A stretch of DNA of 64,000 nt from Sweltsa coloradensis (GCA_024449915.1 JAMZAV010000638.1:247456-311455); one strand, 5' to 3'. Counted from the stretch's first letter, positions 57,101 to 62,409 are shown. Notes: generated from the sequence alone by a model not told the origin. Program-made: numbers and translations.

Positions 57101-60100
57101 TTTTTTATTTAATTTGATTTAATTTAAAAAAAATTTCAACAAAGTTCTGATTTTTTCCCAGAACAACAGAAAATCCGCAAAACACATGGCAGCTCAATTC
57201 ACCAATTACGCTCATCCAACAACGCGGCGGGACTTAAGCGTTTTCCTAGTAAAATAGAACACAGCCTGTGAATGTTTGCGATCAGATGAACCAAGTCAAT
57301 GTTATTATTTTGTTTTCGTTATGCATGGCTTCTGTCATTCTGTAAACGATGCTGGCTATCAAGGATACTTTTATGCACTTCGTTTGGGCTGGTGATGATC
57401 TAGAAGAAACAGTGCGACGTATTTTATCTCGCAAACATCAGCTGGTAAGTAGGGAAGTATATAACTATCCGAAACTAGAATGCGAGCTCTGGCAGTCGTT
57501 GTCGGGGACCCCCCATATTCTCTGACGACCTTCCCAACGACGACGACCAGGACAAAACGAACGATGACAAAGACGATGACGACCACGACGCGAGAACCCT
57601 CCCTTTTCTTTCACCTTTACCCGTGGCTATTTCTGACCAGCACCAGCATGGGATTTTCCTCCCTATATCCTCTAGGCAAGAGTGGTGATTTTTTACCTAG
57701 CGGTTGTCGCACTCTTAATCCAAACTAAAATTAATTGGGACGTATGGGACCAGTCTTTTTCCATAATAGGACGACGACAAACGGTTGACGCACCCTGAAA
57801 CCAAAAAACTATAAACCACTTTCTCTGTTCGCCTAGGCCTAAATATTTTATTTTTTTGGGTTCATTTGGATTAAGGACGCGTCAACCGTTAGGTCATAAT
57901 GCACGACTCTAGCCTAGGGGATGGGGAGGAGGGGCCCATGCTGGTCAGAACCAGCCATGGGTAAGGGGAGGAAGGGGGATTTCTCACGTTGTGGTCGTCA
58001 TTGTCTTTGTCATCGTTCGTTGTGTCATTGTCACCGTAGTCGGGGAGGTCGTCAAGGGAAGGGGGAGGTGTCCCCGACGACGATTGCCAGAGCTCGCCTC
58101 TGGTCTTGGGGAGTATAATATACTTCCCCCTTATTATCTGATGTTTGCGAGGTGGACCTTTTCTCTTGAATCGCCTTTTACGATTAGCAGAGCCATGCTC
58201 TGGGCCAATTCTACCCCGAGCCCAGACGGAATCGTCTTTAATTTTACATACATTGACGCGGGAGGAAGTAGGCCTACCTGTTCTAAGGGTCATACACCGG
58301 CCGTTTCATTTAGCCTTGGGTTGGGGTGTAGCCTATCTGTTCAACAGGGGTCTGTGACCACAAATGTTTGTACTAGGAAAACGCCTCAGTCCCGCCGCGT
58401 TGTTGGATGAGCGTAATTGGTGCATTGAGCTGCCATGTGTTACGCGCATTTTCTGTTGTTCTGTGAAAAAATCATTACTTAGCCGAAGATTTTTTTTTAA
58501 TTAAATTAAATAAAATAAAATAACTTAATTTTTTTAATTAATCGTAATTTTAAAAAAGAAAAAATCGTAAAATTGCAATTTTCATAAGAAATAAATATTC
58601 GATTGCGCTCAAATTTAACAGAATATATTAATTCATGAAATTAAAGTTCTGTGAAAAAATAATTACAATAGGATAAAGCATGTAGGTGTAATAAGTCAAA
58701 GAATTGTTTTAAAAAAGAAAAAACCCGTAAAATTTCGATTTTCATGAGAAATAATTTTTTGATTACGCTCAAATTTCGCACGAATATCTTAATTCATGAA
58801 ATTAAGGTTCTGTGAAAAAATCATTACAATCGGATAAAGCATGTAGATGTTAAAAGTCGAAAAAAGTTTTTAAAAATCGAAAAAAATCGTAAAATTGCGT
58901 TTTTTATGAGAAAAAATTTCCCGATTGCGCTCAAAAACGTGGCAGTTCTAAGTTCAGAGATTTCGAAGGCCTCCATGAAATTTCATCGCAATCGGAGTAT
59001 CGGTTTAGCCGGAATCGTGTTAACAGACACACAAAAATACAGAAAGAAAGAAAAAAAAAAAAAAAAACATTCCGGATTTTTTTCTCCAGTGTAGTGAAAT
59101 GGAATCTTCGCTTCGCTCGCTACGCTCGCTACGCTCATCCAATAAAGATTATACTAGGTAAACGCCAAAGTCGTTGTTAGACGAGTGAGCTATGTGTTGA
59201 GTACCCGCTAACATTACTTTTCTTCCCTCTACCTTAGACCTCCCTAGCCTATCATTGGCTAAAGTGGCGCATTATGGCCGGACAGTTGACGTGCCCTTAA
59301 ACTTAAAAACTTAAAAACCCTATTATTTATACCACAATATAATTACCTAACTTAAATCCAATTAATGTTCACGGGTACTCAACACGTGGCTCTCTCACTC
59401 GTCTAACAACGACTTTGGCGTTTCCCTAGTAGAAGTAATATTTTTGGTATTCCTTCACAATCCATGCTCGAACCACATTGTAGGCCGTGCATATACAAGC
59501 TTGTGGCTTAAACACAACCATTTGCAAATTTCTAGTATTCGCGTGAGTACGACGCCGTGAGGAGCATAGTTTCTGCACACTGTGTAATGTAAGTAGAGTA
59601 AGACATGGACTTATGAATGCTACATGACTGAGGTAATGCAGTAGGAAATATTAAGGGGGCGAAGAATTTGAGCCGTGCTTTTATATGTTGAGTAATGTGT
59701 CCACAGCCACAGTTCTCTTTAGTTAGTGTACCCTAGTGGATAATAATTATCCCCTGACATTCCCGTGTTCACATGGTGTAGAGCTGCCAATATGTCGTAA
59801 GATGCACTTTACCGTAATAAAATATAACATCCAGATTTTGGTGTGTATCATTACGTACAGATGACAAATTAACATAATTCGAATCCGCTTTCATGATACA
59901 GCCACAAACGTGGTTTGGCATAATATGCTGCATATGCAACGTAAAACAAGCTTACTTCATTCAGCATATAAGCCTATACTAAAGTCAAAAACTTTTTGTA
60001 ATTACTAAAGCATTTTACGAAAATACTTAAAATATTATTTAAACTTTTGCTTTGCACTCAAAACGGATGAATTGTAACATTTGTTACCAAAGTGGATGCC

Positions 60101-60746
60101 AAGAAGCAAAATATGCTAAGTCTTTCAAACGATATAAACAATCAGAAACAAGAATATTAAACTAAAGATACTGGTGAATATAAAGTCCATAATCTTTAGT
60201 AAATTAGCGCACTAGCAGTAACATTATAATAGGTAATAATTTTAAATTAAAATAGTTAAATTCTTAGCTCCAGTGAGATTTGTAGACCTTACTTATAATC
60301 ATTATTTTCAATCGAAACAATAAATTTCACATATAATGCTGGATTAAGATAAAATATAAATAACAATAAATAAAATAACTTATAATATGTGTAGAATTTA
60401 CCTGTCAAATGGTGAATAAATAACTCTCCTCTACTCTATACGCTATTTGCATTGTTAAATCCAAAGTATGAGAGTATTAGATTTTAAATTAAATTATAAA
60501 TTTTCTCGTAGTGTGTGCGTGTGCGTGTGCGTGTGCGTGTGCGTGTGCGTGTGCGTGTGCGTGTGCGTGTGCATAGAACATGTGCATGTATGTAGCCTAC
60601 CGTCACTCTCCGCAGCTGTCTCTTGTTCTTGTACCACGTGATCACGGCAGGGGGACGCGACCCGGCCGACTCACAGGTTACCTCGTAGCGTTGGTCTGCC
60701 ACGAGCGGTAGCTGTTTTGTCAAGATGCGCACAGTTAGCGGCTTCA
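2997..60746 (-). CDS. Sidestep-family Ig/FN3 transmembrane protein, 3' nine exons (partial gene)
   Basis: Gene-level entry; coding segments are listed separately. Joined in minus orientation, the exons at 60746-60601, 42341-42197, 37762-37632, 37115-36956, 24901-24602, 18131-17832, 15418-15161, 11764-11589 and 3170-2997 give one open frame of about 595 codons, with phases 1-0-1-0-1-1-1-1-0-stop. Domain order is Ig, Ig, Ig, FN3, transmembrane helix, cytoplasmic tail. This matches the C-terminal part of arthropod sidestep proteins, cell-surface receptors known in Drosophila for motor axon guidance and, across the family, for partnering Beaten-path proteins. Family hallmarks are the GSRPPA-ITWYK, IKEGDDVYFECHV, YGTLSCWAEN, GFDGGLP and EKDPDIIPAKY motifs. 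The 5' exons (signal peptide, first Ig domains) are outside the window. The paralogue is not determinable by eye. Introns run from 0.5 to 18 kb. Confidence 0.88.
3147..3432 (-). repeat. 75 bp minisatellite repeating a splice acceptor and exon start
   Basis: Four near-identical 75 bp units have GTAGGCGGC starts at 3147, 3222, 3297 and 3372. On the gene strand each holds TGCTTGTTACAG followed by GGCCAGCCGTACAGTGCC, i.e. an acceptor plus the exon start. Because 75 is divisible by three, the minus frame stays open through all units; each adds 25 residues starting GQPYSAAYTTYDL and ending CVCLLQ. The matching open frame on the plus strand is a by-product of the repeat. Confidence 0.9.
3600..3850 (-). 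repeat. GACGAC-rich interspersed repeat, copy 1
   Basis: Shares GGTCAGAACCAGCC, TGGTCGTC-TTCGTC and a CCCAGAGCTCGCC end with copies at 15690-15960, 38380-38640, 57423-57730 and 57860-58170. This copy lies in the opposite orientation to the 15.7 and 38.4 kb copies and is the most diverged. The translated acidic or arginine-rich frames are low-complexity artefacts. Confidence 0.7.
5473..6370. repeat. Three tandem copies plus a fragment of a ~290 bp repeat
   Basis: Unit starts (CCGAGAGGCAAGCGATATTCC or close) lie at 5473, 5771 and 6056, with a truncated fourth at 6344. Each unit contains CCCAATCGGCCTATTCT, TTGATTTCCAGCATTCACC and TAATGAGTTATCA blocks. Related diverged sequence, inverted, appears around 33780-33880 (ATATCGCTTGCCTAC). 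Non-coding. Confidence 0.85.
6759..7216. repeat. Imperfect palindrome with ~110 bp arms
   Basis: The 6759-6872 arm (AGTTGAGCCAAGCATTTCATT ... GCGCCAAGCC) is the inverted counterpart of 7106-7216 (GGCTTGGCGC ... GGTCTTGGCTCAACTT). The loop itself holds a direct repeat of GAGGACTCTAAAAAGTC at about 6944 and 7020. Probably a non-autonomous DNA transposon or foldback element. Confidence 0.75.
9766..9880. other. GC/CpG-rich islet of unknown function
   Basis: A short G-rich, CpG-containing stretch with GGGCGGGGG-like runs and GGCGCG motifs, followed by CACGTG, in strongly AT-rich intron. No protein domain or splice-consistent exon fits the host gene's phase chain. A regulatory element is possible but unproven. 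Confidence 0.3.
11119..11255. repeat. Short inverted-repeat element
   Basis: ATGACTTCTGTA-GAT and GCTGTTGCGTC-TGTCGATGA on the left recur inverted on the right (TCATCGACATGACGCAACAGC and TACAGAAGTCAT). Arms are about 42 bp and the loop, with GACGTTTCGCCACCC, about 47 bp. MITE-like. Confidence 0.75.
11589..11764 (-). CDS. Exon: cytoplasmic tail, proline/glycine-rich
   Basis: Acceptor TTTCAG|CG, donor AGG|GTGAGT; phase 1 in, phase 0 out. It encodes about 58 tail residues including VELAPAGLRPVAGNGN, RRAMSPPSYGPQQLP and LSPVSDNGR. No folded domain is recognisable; SPP and PSYGP look like short linear motifs. Support comes from phase agreement with both neighbours, high GC against an AT-rich background and good splice signals. 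The 5' half, with its acceptor, has been tandemly duplicated immediately upstream (11806-11920). Confidence 0.82.
11806..11920 (-). pseudogene. Partial tandem copy of the 11589-11764 exon with intact acceptor
   Basis: A 114-115 bp unit (11692-11805) is repeated directly at 11806-11920. The extra copy carries the acceptor (GTTACAG|CG, exon start at 11879) and the first 25 or so codons of the exon. Small indels net to one extra base, so the frame is lost after VELAPAGLR. If spliced and read through, the copy reaches TAA near the junction. It could act only as a cryptic acceptor producing a truncated tail. Confidence 0.8.
12078..12119 (+). repeat. LINE 3'-tail remnant ending in (AAAT)n
   Basis: Carries AGACGTTAAATGAATGAATAA, the same GACGTTAAATAAATAA end seen at 48006, 61749 and 63003; too short to classify further. 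Confidence 0.5.
13040..13140. other. CpG-rich islet in intron
   Basis: About 100 bp with CGTCGCGACGCCGGGCGACGCGG and similar CpG-rich content, sharply distinct from the surrounding AT-rich intron. It does not contain a splice-compatible exon of the host gene in either visible frame. Could be regulatory or an old repeat. Confidence 0.3.
15161..15418 (-). CDS. Exon: transmembrane helix and juxtamembrane cytoplasmic tail
   Basis: Acceptor TTTCAG|CG, donor G|GTGAGT; phase 1 both ends; 258 bp. After a short linker (ASDGDLGLSP) comes one hydrophobic segment, ILGMVVGALLSLLSLVLLVV, followed by the basic stop-transfer cluster IKVRRSRLRH. This places the Ig/FN3 part outside and the rest inside the cell. 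The tail has a proline-rich start (PPVPPRV) and ends in the family-conserved acidic motif DIPDEKDPDIIPAKY. Confidence 0.93.
15419..17831. other. Intron between FN3 and transmembrane exons (2.4 kb)
   Basis: Contains a GACGAC-rich repeat copy (15690-15960). At about 17280-17340 lie two near-copies of a recurrent word (ACCGGCACCTCCACC). No gene recognised. Confidence 0.65.
15690..15960 (+). repeat. GACGAC-rich interspersed repeat, copy 2
   Basis: Starts with CTCATCTCGCAAACATCAG, then GAAACTAGAGACGAGCTCT, a GACGACGACAATGATAATAC core, TGGTCTGACTAGCATGGGA and a TGATCTAACGGTTG end. The same order is found at 38380-38640 and 57423-57730. Confidence 0.75.
17832..18131 (-). CDS. Exon: fibronectin type III domain
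   Basis: A symmetric phase-1 exon of 300 bp (TTGCAG|GG acceptor, G|GTAAGA donor). It encodes a membrane-proximal FN3 domain of about 99 residues: KPYPVRNCTLSNQTSSS, VSCQAGFDGGLPQHFLLELY, then FRIAVFAVNYKGRSAG and EEVTFRDAEKRT. The CTLSNQT, GFDGGLPQ and AVNxKGRS motifs are strong family markers of sidestep proteins. Sequons NQT and NMT are visible. Confidence 0.95.
18837..19614 (+). mobile_element. Helitron/HINE-like element, subfamily A copy 1
   Basis: Starts TTGGATGAGCGT followed by AGCGAGCGAAGCGAAG, then a poly(T) tract, internal tandem sub-repeats of about 160 bp (GAGCGCAAT-CG and TTATAACACCTACATG blocks), the inverted ACGCTCATCCAA, then CAACGC-loop-GCGTTTTCCTAGT. No protein frame, so non-autonomous. 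Flanks fit insertion at A|T without duplication. Confidence 0.75.
20905..22530 (+). mobile_element. 5'-truncated Jockey-like non-LTR retrotransposon
   Basis: A plus-strand reverse transcriptase region is followed by a non-coding 3' part. The homology begins abruptly just before SYRPISLL, so the endonuclease and 5' RT are missing. The 3' boundary is approximate. The element is inserted antisense to the host gene in an intron. Confidence 0.8.
20923..22055 (+). pseudogene. Reverse transcriptase fragment (Jockey-like LINE), frameshifted
   Basis: The frame from about 20923 reads SYRPISLLNILGKVYEKVV and continues to EVQYG, then homology shifts frame near 21036-21045 and continues as NVSTVHQLLRL to the stop at 22053-22055. 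RT blocks are visible: YLDVARAFDTVWH (block A aspartate), AGVPQGSVLSP, the catalytic FADDDAL, LNVLKTTATFF, and RYLGATMDSRLSW, followed by the C-terminal VRPTIDYACPVWAD region. The residue after FADD is D where T or M is common. Only one frameshift and no internal stop were seen, so the copy is fairly young, but it is truncated and cannot be active. Confidence 0.9.
22750..23396. mobile_element. piggyBac-like MITE, copy 1 (TTAA-flanked)
   Basis: Exact TTAA on both sides (22746-22749 and 23397-23400). Terminal inverted repeats are AGGGGCTATTAACC on the left and, inverted, AGGGGTATTCAACC on the right. No transposase frame. The second copy at 25670-26247 shares internal blocks in inverse orientation. 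TTAA duplication is the piggyBac hallmark; family assignment is inference. Confidence 0.75.
24463..24536 (-). repeat. tRNA-like (SINE-type) fragment
   Basis: On the minus strand a B-box-like GGGTTCGATACCC follows CCAGAAATCGAGAGACC, resembling the T-arm and variable region of a tRNA. Other stems do not pair well, so a tRNA-derived SINE remnant is likelier than a functional tRNA gene. Confidence 0.45.
24602..24901 (-). CDS. Exon: last Ig domain
   Basis: A single 300 bp exon encodes a whole Ig domain; phase 1 at both ends (TTCTAG|AC acceptor, G|GTAAAG donor). Visible are SPTCRQE, the first domain cysteine in LDIACHVD, the tryptophan in SFKWKFNNSGE, and the SELDYGTLSCWAENDIG block with the second cysteine. 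It ends PCVFQVVAAG, which splices to KPYPVRN of the FN3 exon. Sequons NNS and NGT are present. GC content is far above the flanking introns. A tRNA-like SINE fragment lies about 65 bp into the next intron. Confidence 0.93.
25670..26247. mobile_element. piggyBac-like MITE, copy 2 (inverted relative to copy 1)
   Basis: Left end TTAA (25666-25669) then GGGGTACTCAACTACTAAAG. Internal blocks GGTCCCATCGG, TTTGTAATTTGGGCAA and CAGTTTCAAGACA match copy 1 read on the opposite strand. The right end has eroded (CCCTGTAA in place of CCCCTTTAA). Confidence 0.7.
30228..30760. repeat. TAGGCC/AGGCCTA-rich low-complexity zone
   Basis: Dozens of CTAGGCCTA-type words occur in irregular spacing, many self-complementary. 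No fixed period is visible, so this is not a clean satellite. Weaker scattered copies extend to about 31600 and 32300. Confidence 0.75.
31142..31179. repeat. Perfect 16 bp-arm hairpin
   Basis: CATAGAGATTAATAGG, loop TTGGTA, then CCTATTAATCTCTATG: arms are fully complementary. Confidence 0.85.
34017..34790. repeat. Degenerate tandem/inverted ~110 bp repeats
   Basis: Repeated GCTCTTTCATAAAAACACCAT, GGAAAATTTCC and CCAAAGTG-type blocks alternate in both orientations; 34330-34490 forms a palindrome centred on a GAGGTAAG region between GAGTTATCCAAAGTG and CACTTTGGATAGCCC. Confidence 0.65.
36956..37115 (-). CDS. Exon: second half of the same Ig domain
   Basis: Acceptor CTTCAG|GGT, donor T|GTAAGT; phase 0 in, phase 1 out. 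It encodes GVVLSHNQSARVITSNQSLVLQ and then VTRQSAGIYVCSAVNPKGE, with the canonical SAGxYxC motif of an Ig F strand, ending in LLFRVK. Two NQS sequons are present. The split codon T|AC joins it to the 24901 exon as RVKYSPTC, a typical linker before the last Ig domain of the family. Confidence 0.92.
37116..37631. other. Short intron inside an Ig domain (516 bp)
   Basis: Ordinary AT-rich intron; nothing further seen in it. Confidence 0.85.
37632..37762 (-). CDS. Exon: first half of the next Ig domain
   Basis: Acceptor CCCCAG|TC, donor GAT|GTAAGT; phase 1 in, phase 0 out. About 44 residues: PPIVSLRLGSTLNPDDIKEG, then DDVYFECHVKANPP with the first Ig cysteine, and KLSWLHD with the core tryptophan. 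The I-K-E-G-D-D-V-Y-F-E-C block is one of the most conserved stretches of the sidestep family. The following intron is the shortest of the gene (516 bp), consistent with a split Ig domain. Confidence 0.92.
38380..38640 (+). repeat. GACGAC-rich interspersed repeat, copy 3
   Basis: GAAACTAGAGGCGAGCTCTGG, a GACGACGATGACAATGACAC core, GGTTCTGACCAGTAAAGCC, then a CTAGAGTGGTGCATTATGATC and GGTTGACGCGTCCTTAATC end. The terminal block is also found inside the double-ended elements at 59.2 and 63.3 kb. Confidence 0.8.
41227..41312 (-). repeat. tRNA-like (SINE-type) fragment
   Basis: On the minus strand a clear B-box, GGGTTCGAATCCC, follows GACACTGATTCGGTAGGTC, and a GGCTCAAATGTAACGCG D-arm-like part precedes. 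Acceptor-stem pairing is poor, so I call it a SINE head rather than a tRNA gene. Confidence 0.5.
41325..42144 (-). mobile_element. Helitron/HINE-like element, subfamily A copy 2
   Basis: Read on the minus strand: TTGGATGAGCGT at 42144, (AGCG)-rich start, a pyrimidine tract at about 42050-42071, internal ~160 bp sub-repeats, then ACGCTCATCCAA-CAACGC-loop-GCGTTTTCCTAGT ending at 41325. It ends 52 bp from the donor of the 42197 exon. Confidence 0.75.
42197..42341 (-). CDS. Exon: second half of the same Ig domain
   Basis: Acceptor TTTCAG|GAC, donor T|GTAAGT; phase 0 in, phase 1 out. It encodes about 48 residues with ENVTVSEVTFVP, the second Ig cysteine in AITCRAENPNITG, and WNIDVV leading into the next domain. 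Two N-glycosylation sequons (NVT, NIT) are visible. The intact exon is followed, 110 bp upstream in gene terms, by a broken tandem copy at 42451-42573. A Helitron-like element begins only about 52 nt into the downstream intron. Confidence 0.9.
42451..42573 (-). pseudogene. Dead tandem copy of the 42197-42341 exon
   Basis: This stretch is nearly identical to the intact exon about 232 bp away, and flanking intron sequence is duplicated too. Three independent defects show that it cannot serve as an exon. The acceptor AG has become AA (TTCAAT instead of TTCAGG). A codon reading GAA in the intact exon is TAG here (42541-42543). The last 20 or so nucleotides, including the GTAAGT donor, are missing and replaced by the duplication junction. 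It still encodes recognisable AITCRAENPNITGAHLEA. Confidence 0.88.
45939..46643 (+). mobile_element. Helitron/HINE-like element, subfamily B copy 1
   Basis: Starts TTAAGCGAGCGAAGCGAGCG and ends GCTCGCTTA-TCAACGC-loop-GCGTTTCCTAGT. The core includes a T-rich tract and ATGTCTCGCCATAACGTTCG. Flanks CTCA and TTATAATATTATG rejoin to the repeat's empty-site sequence. Confidence 0.78.
46778..47812 (+). mobile_element. Helitron/HINE-like element, subfamily B copy 2
   Basis: Same ends as copy 1 but longer, because an internal segment (GGTCAAACGGAGGCTCGGATC onward, about 47227) is duplicated. Flanks CTAATTA and TAATATTATG rejoin exactly to the empty site seen at about 45811. Confidence 0.78.
48006..48090 (+). 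repeat. LINE 3' tail ending in (AAAT)n
   Basis: GTTGTCCTCCTTTGTAAATC, then AACTGAATAGGATAGACG and TTAAATAAATAAGTAAATAA. The same block occurs at 61749-61825 and 63003-63071, each cut off 5' and ending in an A-rich microsatellite, typical of LINE 3' ends. Confidence 0.75.
48980..49112. repeat. Pair of tRNA-like (SINE-type) fragments
   Basis: A minus-strand-type CTGAACCTGGGTCTCTCGCC lies next to a plus-strand ACCCGGGTTCTATCCC B-box-like stretch, with a CACCACTAGATGG-like part between. No complete cloverleaf could be drawn. Confidence 0.4.
49845..50407 (-). mobile_element. Helitron/HINE-like element, subfamily A copy 3 (3' end missing)
   Basis: TTGGATGAGCG at 50407 (minus), CATTCCGGATTTTTTTCTCC block, A-rich tract and two internal sub-repeats, but no CAACGC-GCGTTTTCCTAGT end; homology stops near 49845. 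Confidence 0.7.
51228..51261 (+). repeat. (CTA)n microsatellite
   Basis: Imperfect CTA trinucleotide run with one interruption. Confidence 0.85.
51685..52107. repeat. Long near-perfect palindrome, ~178 bp arms
   Basis: Arm 51685-51863 is the inverted, nearly identical copy of 51931-52107; loop about 67 bp. Shared blocks include TACAGCCAAACCTTACACAC, GGGCCAAGCTCAT, CGCATTCTTAATTCATAAAC and GTGTCCCGTAACAACATCC. No coding capacity. It could be a young foldback element; transcribed, it would form a long hairpin RNA. Confidence 0.88.
53516..54095 (-). mobile_element. Helitron/HINE-like element, subfamily A variant
   Basis: Same ends as subfamily A (GCGTTTTCCTAGT at 53516; TTGGATGAGCG at 54095) but with a different interior near the 3' end (TTTGCGTGGGATATC) and a single GATTTCGAAGG block. 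Confidence 0.65.
54453..55213 (+). mobile_element. Helitron/HINE-like element, subfamily A copy
   Basis: TTGGATGAGCGTAGCGAGCG start, T-tract, GGCTAAACCGATACTCCG block, internal sub-repeats, ACGCTCATCCAA-CAACGC ... GTTTTCCTAGT end (the hairpin's right arm reads GTGTT, one mismatch). Confidence 0.75.
56368..56649 (+). mobile_element. Helitron/HINE-like element, subfamily C 5' fragment
   Basis: Begins TTAGACGAGTGAGCGCAGCG. This 5' end is the inverted match of the subterminal CTCACTCGTCTAA in the 59.2 kb element. The core carries (ATGT)n and GTCTGTCCGGGCTCATACGG. It is abutted directly by a subfamily-A copy at 56650; no matching 3' end was found. Confidence 0.6.
56650..57250 (+). mobile_element. 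Helitron/HINE-like element, subfamily A copy
   Basis: Complete: TTGGATGAGCGTAGCGAGCG to GCGTTTTCCTAGT, with subterminal ACGCTCATCCAA and the CAACGC-loop-GCGTT hairpin. Shorter than other copies because one internal sub-repeat is missing. Confidence 0.77.
57423..57730 (+). repeat. GACGAC-rich interspersed repeat, copy 4
   Basis: TCTCGCAAACATCAGCTGG, CGAAACTAGAATGCGAGCTC, a GACGACGACCAGGAC core and a CTCTTAATCCAAA end; forms a head-to-head pair with the copy at 57860. Confidence 0.78.
57860..58170 (-). repeat. GACGAC-rich interspersed repeat, copy 5
   Basis: Inverted relative to the 57423 copy: GGATTAAGGACGCGTCAACC, CATGCTGGTCAGAACCAGCC, the complementary GTCGTC core, GCCAGAGCTCGCCTCTGG and TGATGTTTGCGAG. 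The open frames of 130 or so residues here are low-complexity by-products. Confidence 0.78.
58372..59142 (-). mobile_element. Helitron/HINE-like element, subfamily A copy
   Basis: Minus orientation, TTGGATGAGCGT at 59142 to the CCTAGT end at 58372, very similar to the 41325-42144 copy. The hairpin stem reads GAGGCGTTTT, with CTCAGTCCCGCC in the loop. Only about 10 bp separate it from the next element. Confidence 0.77.
59153..59430. mobile_element. Double-ended subfamily-C element 1
   Basis: Both ends carry the same module in inverted orientation: ACTAGGTAAACGCC-AAAGTCGTTGTTAGACGAG on the left and CTCGTCTAACAACGACTTTGGCG-TTTCCCTAGT on the right, plus internal GTGTTGAGTACCCG and its inverse. 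The middle shares GTGGCGCATTATGG with the GACGAC-rich repeat's end. Confidence 0.78.
60511..60573 (+). repeat. (TGTGCG)n microsatellite beside a splice donor
   Basis: About ten imperfect GTGTGC units begin 28 nt from the donor of the 60601-60746 exon; on the transcript strand they read as CA/CG-rich repeats. Confidence 0.9.
60601..60746 (-). CDS. Exon: first half of an Ig domain (sidestep family)
   Basis: The exon starts after the acceptor TTTCAG and ends before a GTAGGC donor, entering in phase 1 and leaving in phase 0. It encodes about 48 residues beginning KPLTVRI and containing YEVTCES (first Ig cysteine) and GSRPPAVITWYK (Ig tryptophan), typical of the third Ig domain of sidestep proteins. 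The second cysteine comes from the next exon, 18.3 kb downstream. A (TGTGCG)n microsatellite sits 28-90 nt inside the following intron, and the donor lacks a strong +5 G. This is the most upstream exon visible; nothing resembling the earlier Ig domains is present between it and 64000. Confidence 0.87.
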
Positions 60747-61469
60747 CTGAAACATACATAAAAAAACAGATAGATTCAATCGAAACTTTGATAATGATAT
60801 TTTGAAGCATGTTTGGACCACGTCATCATGTTCTAAAACTCAAAAACATTTTTGTATCCTAATTTATAATCTTCGTGCTTGTTATCTACGTATGCTCGGC
60901 TATTGAGTAATACAATTTGTACATTTTTATTACACGCTTTAAAGTATTTATCAAAACTTAAACTGATAAACAAAAACATAAATATAATAAATAATATAAC
61001 ATTTCAATGCTTTATAGAAGAATTGATTTTTACTATTTATTTGTGGGGCATTGTCTCTGTGTTTATGTAATGTTATTATCTTCATATGTTCTTATTTATG
61101 ATTTTGCTGTTCTCTTTGTTTGTTCATTATTGCTTTGATTTTGATGTATTCAATGTATTTTCAATTGATATTTTTCTGCCTAGATTGTCTGGTTGCCGCC
61201 CACTGGTGGAACTTGCAACTTGAGTTAGGTGTCCTGTATCATTGCTGTGATCAGTTTTTGACATGAACAATTTTAAATAATTATATATCTGATATAATTA
61301 TATATTAGAGTCAAGATCTTTTGCACTAAATTGTTATCAAGATTTGAACACAAGAATGAAGATTCGCGTTCGGTGGTTTCTTCCGCGAAAGATTGATTAC
61401 TCCCTGATTTGCTGTTCCTGATTTTTGGCAAACCTCATATTCGTTTGAGTGGGATCGTCTAATAAATCA

Positions 61470-61610
61470 GTTTTTTTTCTTTTCGTTTTTCTTTTTTATT
61501 TTTTTTTTTCTTTTTTTTTTCTTTGTCTTTTTCTTTCTTTTTTCCTTTTTTCCCCCCTTTCTTTTCTTTTCTTTTCATTCTACACCCTTTTTTATATTTG
61601 ATTCATTCAT
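61470..61610 (+). repeat. T/C-rich polypyrimidine tract
   Basis: About 130 bp almost wholly T and C with long T runs and TCTTT units. Confidence 0.85.
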
Positions 61611-61748
61611 TAAATGCATTATAACATATTTTTTTTATTTGTTACCAAAATTGTTGTGTTTAAATGCATTGTTGCTGTAATGCTTCTATTTCAAATATCT
61701 ACGAAAATGTAGTTTATTTGTTGTTTCTGCATCTATGTAATTAGATTT

Positions 61749-61825
61749 ATTTAGTTGTCCTCCTTTGTAAATCAGTTTTTATAACTGAATAGGATAGACG
61801 TTAAATAAATAATAAATAAAAATAA
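61749..61825 (+). repeat. LINE 3' tail ending in (AAAT)n
   Basis: Same TTAGTTGTCCTCCTTTGTAA, ACTGAATAGGATAGACG and TTAAATAAATAA blocks as at 48006. The preceding 600 bp (61130-61740) may be 3' UTR of the same LINE but has no recognisable frame. Confidence 0.75.
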
Positions 61826-62383
61826 GACTTGTCATCAATGTCCCGACAATATCTACTGAACAAAACAATACTTCCCATAAATTATTTGTATCGTCGTCGT
61901 AAATCATCAGCTCTATCGCAGCGTTTGTATATGGGCTCCAGAAAGTCCAAGAAAACATTTTTTCAGGATTGCCGTAACGAAAATGAATGTTAAGTCTCAT
62001 ACGAGGTTTGGCGAACCGGCTACAGATTTATTGAACCTGTGACCATTACTAATCCGAACATGTTTTGCTGTAGATAACACACGGCATTCATACAATTAGT
62101 AAAAAAAAATGTGATAAGATGCAATATTATTATACAAGTAAATAAGACAAGGGCAGGATATATAATGTGAACAGTAATAATGCATTTGAGACTATTCACA
62201 CTATAGCACACGTTTTTTTTTTTAATTAATAAAGAAACCAACAGAAACCATCTGAAACCTAGGCGTACCCTACCAATCTCTTTGAGCACAGCGGTTAATA
62301 AAGGAAAGAGGAAAAGCTTGGGGTTATCTCGAAGAAGCTTCAACAGTCAAGGAAGCTTATAAATATATATTTGCTGGTCGACG

Positions 62384-62409
62384 CCTATCCTATCCTATCC
62401 TATCCTATC
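62384..62409 (+). repeat. (CCTAT)5 microsatellite
   Basis: Five perfect CCTAT units. Confidence 0.9.

Larger units (their letters stand above)
42342..60600. other. Largest intron (18.3 kb)
   Basis: Houses the dead exon copy (42451-42573), a tandem repeat with two subfamily-B insertions (45.7-48.0 kb), LINE and SINE remnants, a long palindrome, subfamily-A copies at 49.8, 53.5, 54.5, 56.7 and 58.4 kb, two GACGAC-rich repeats, and a double-ended subfamily-C element. The stretches 42.6-45.7, 50.4-51.6, 52.1-53.5 and 59.4-60.5 kb hold only AT-rich sequence to my eye. Confidence 0.7.

Noticed and set aside
57889..58410. Long open frames of about 130-140 codons on both strands
   Set aside because: They lie in the GACGAC-rich interspersed repeat and run into a Helitron-like element; composition is low-complexity and other copies do not keep the frame.
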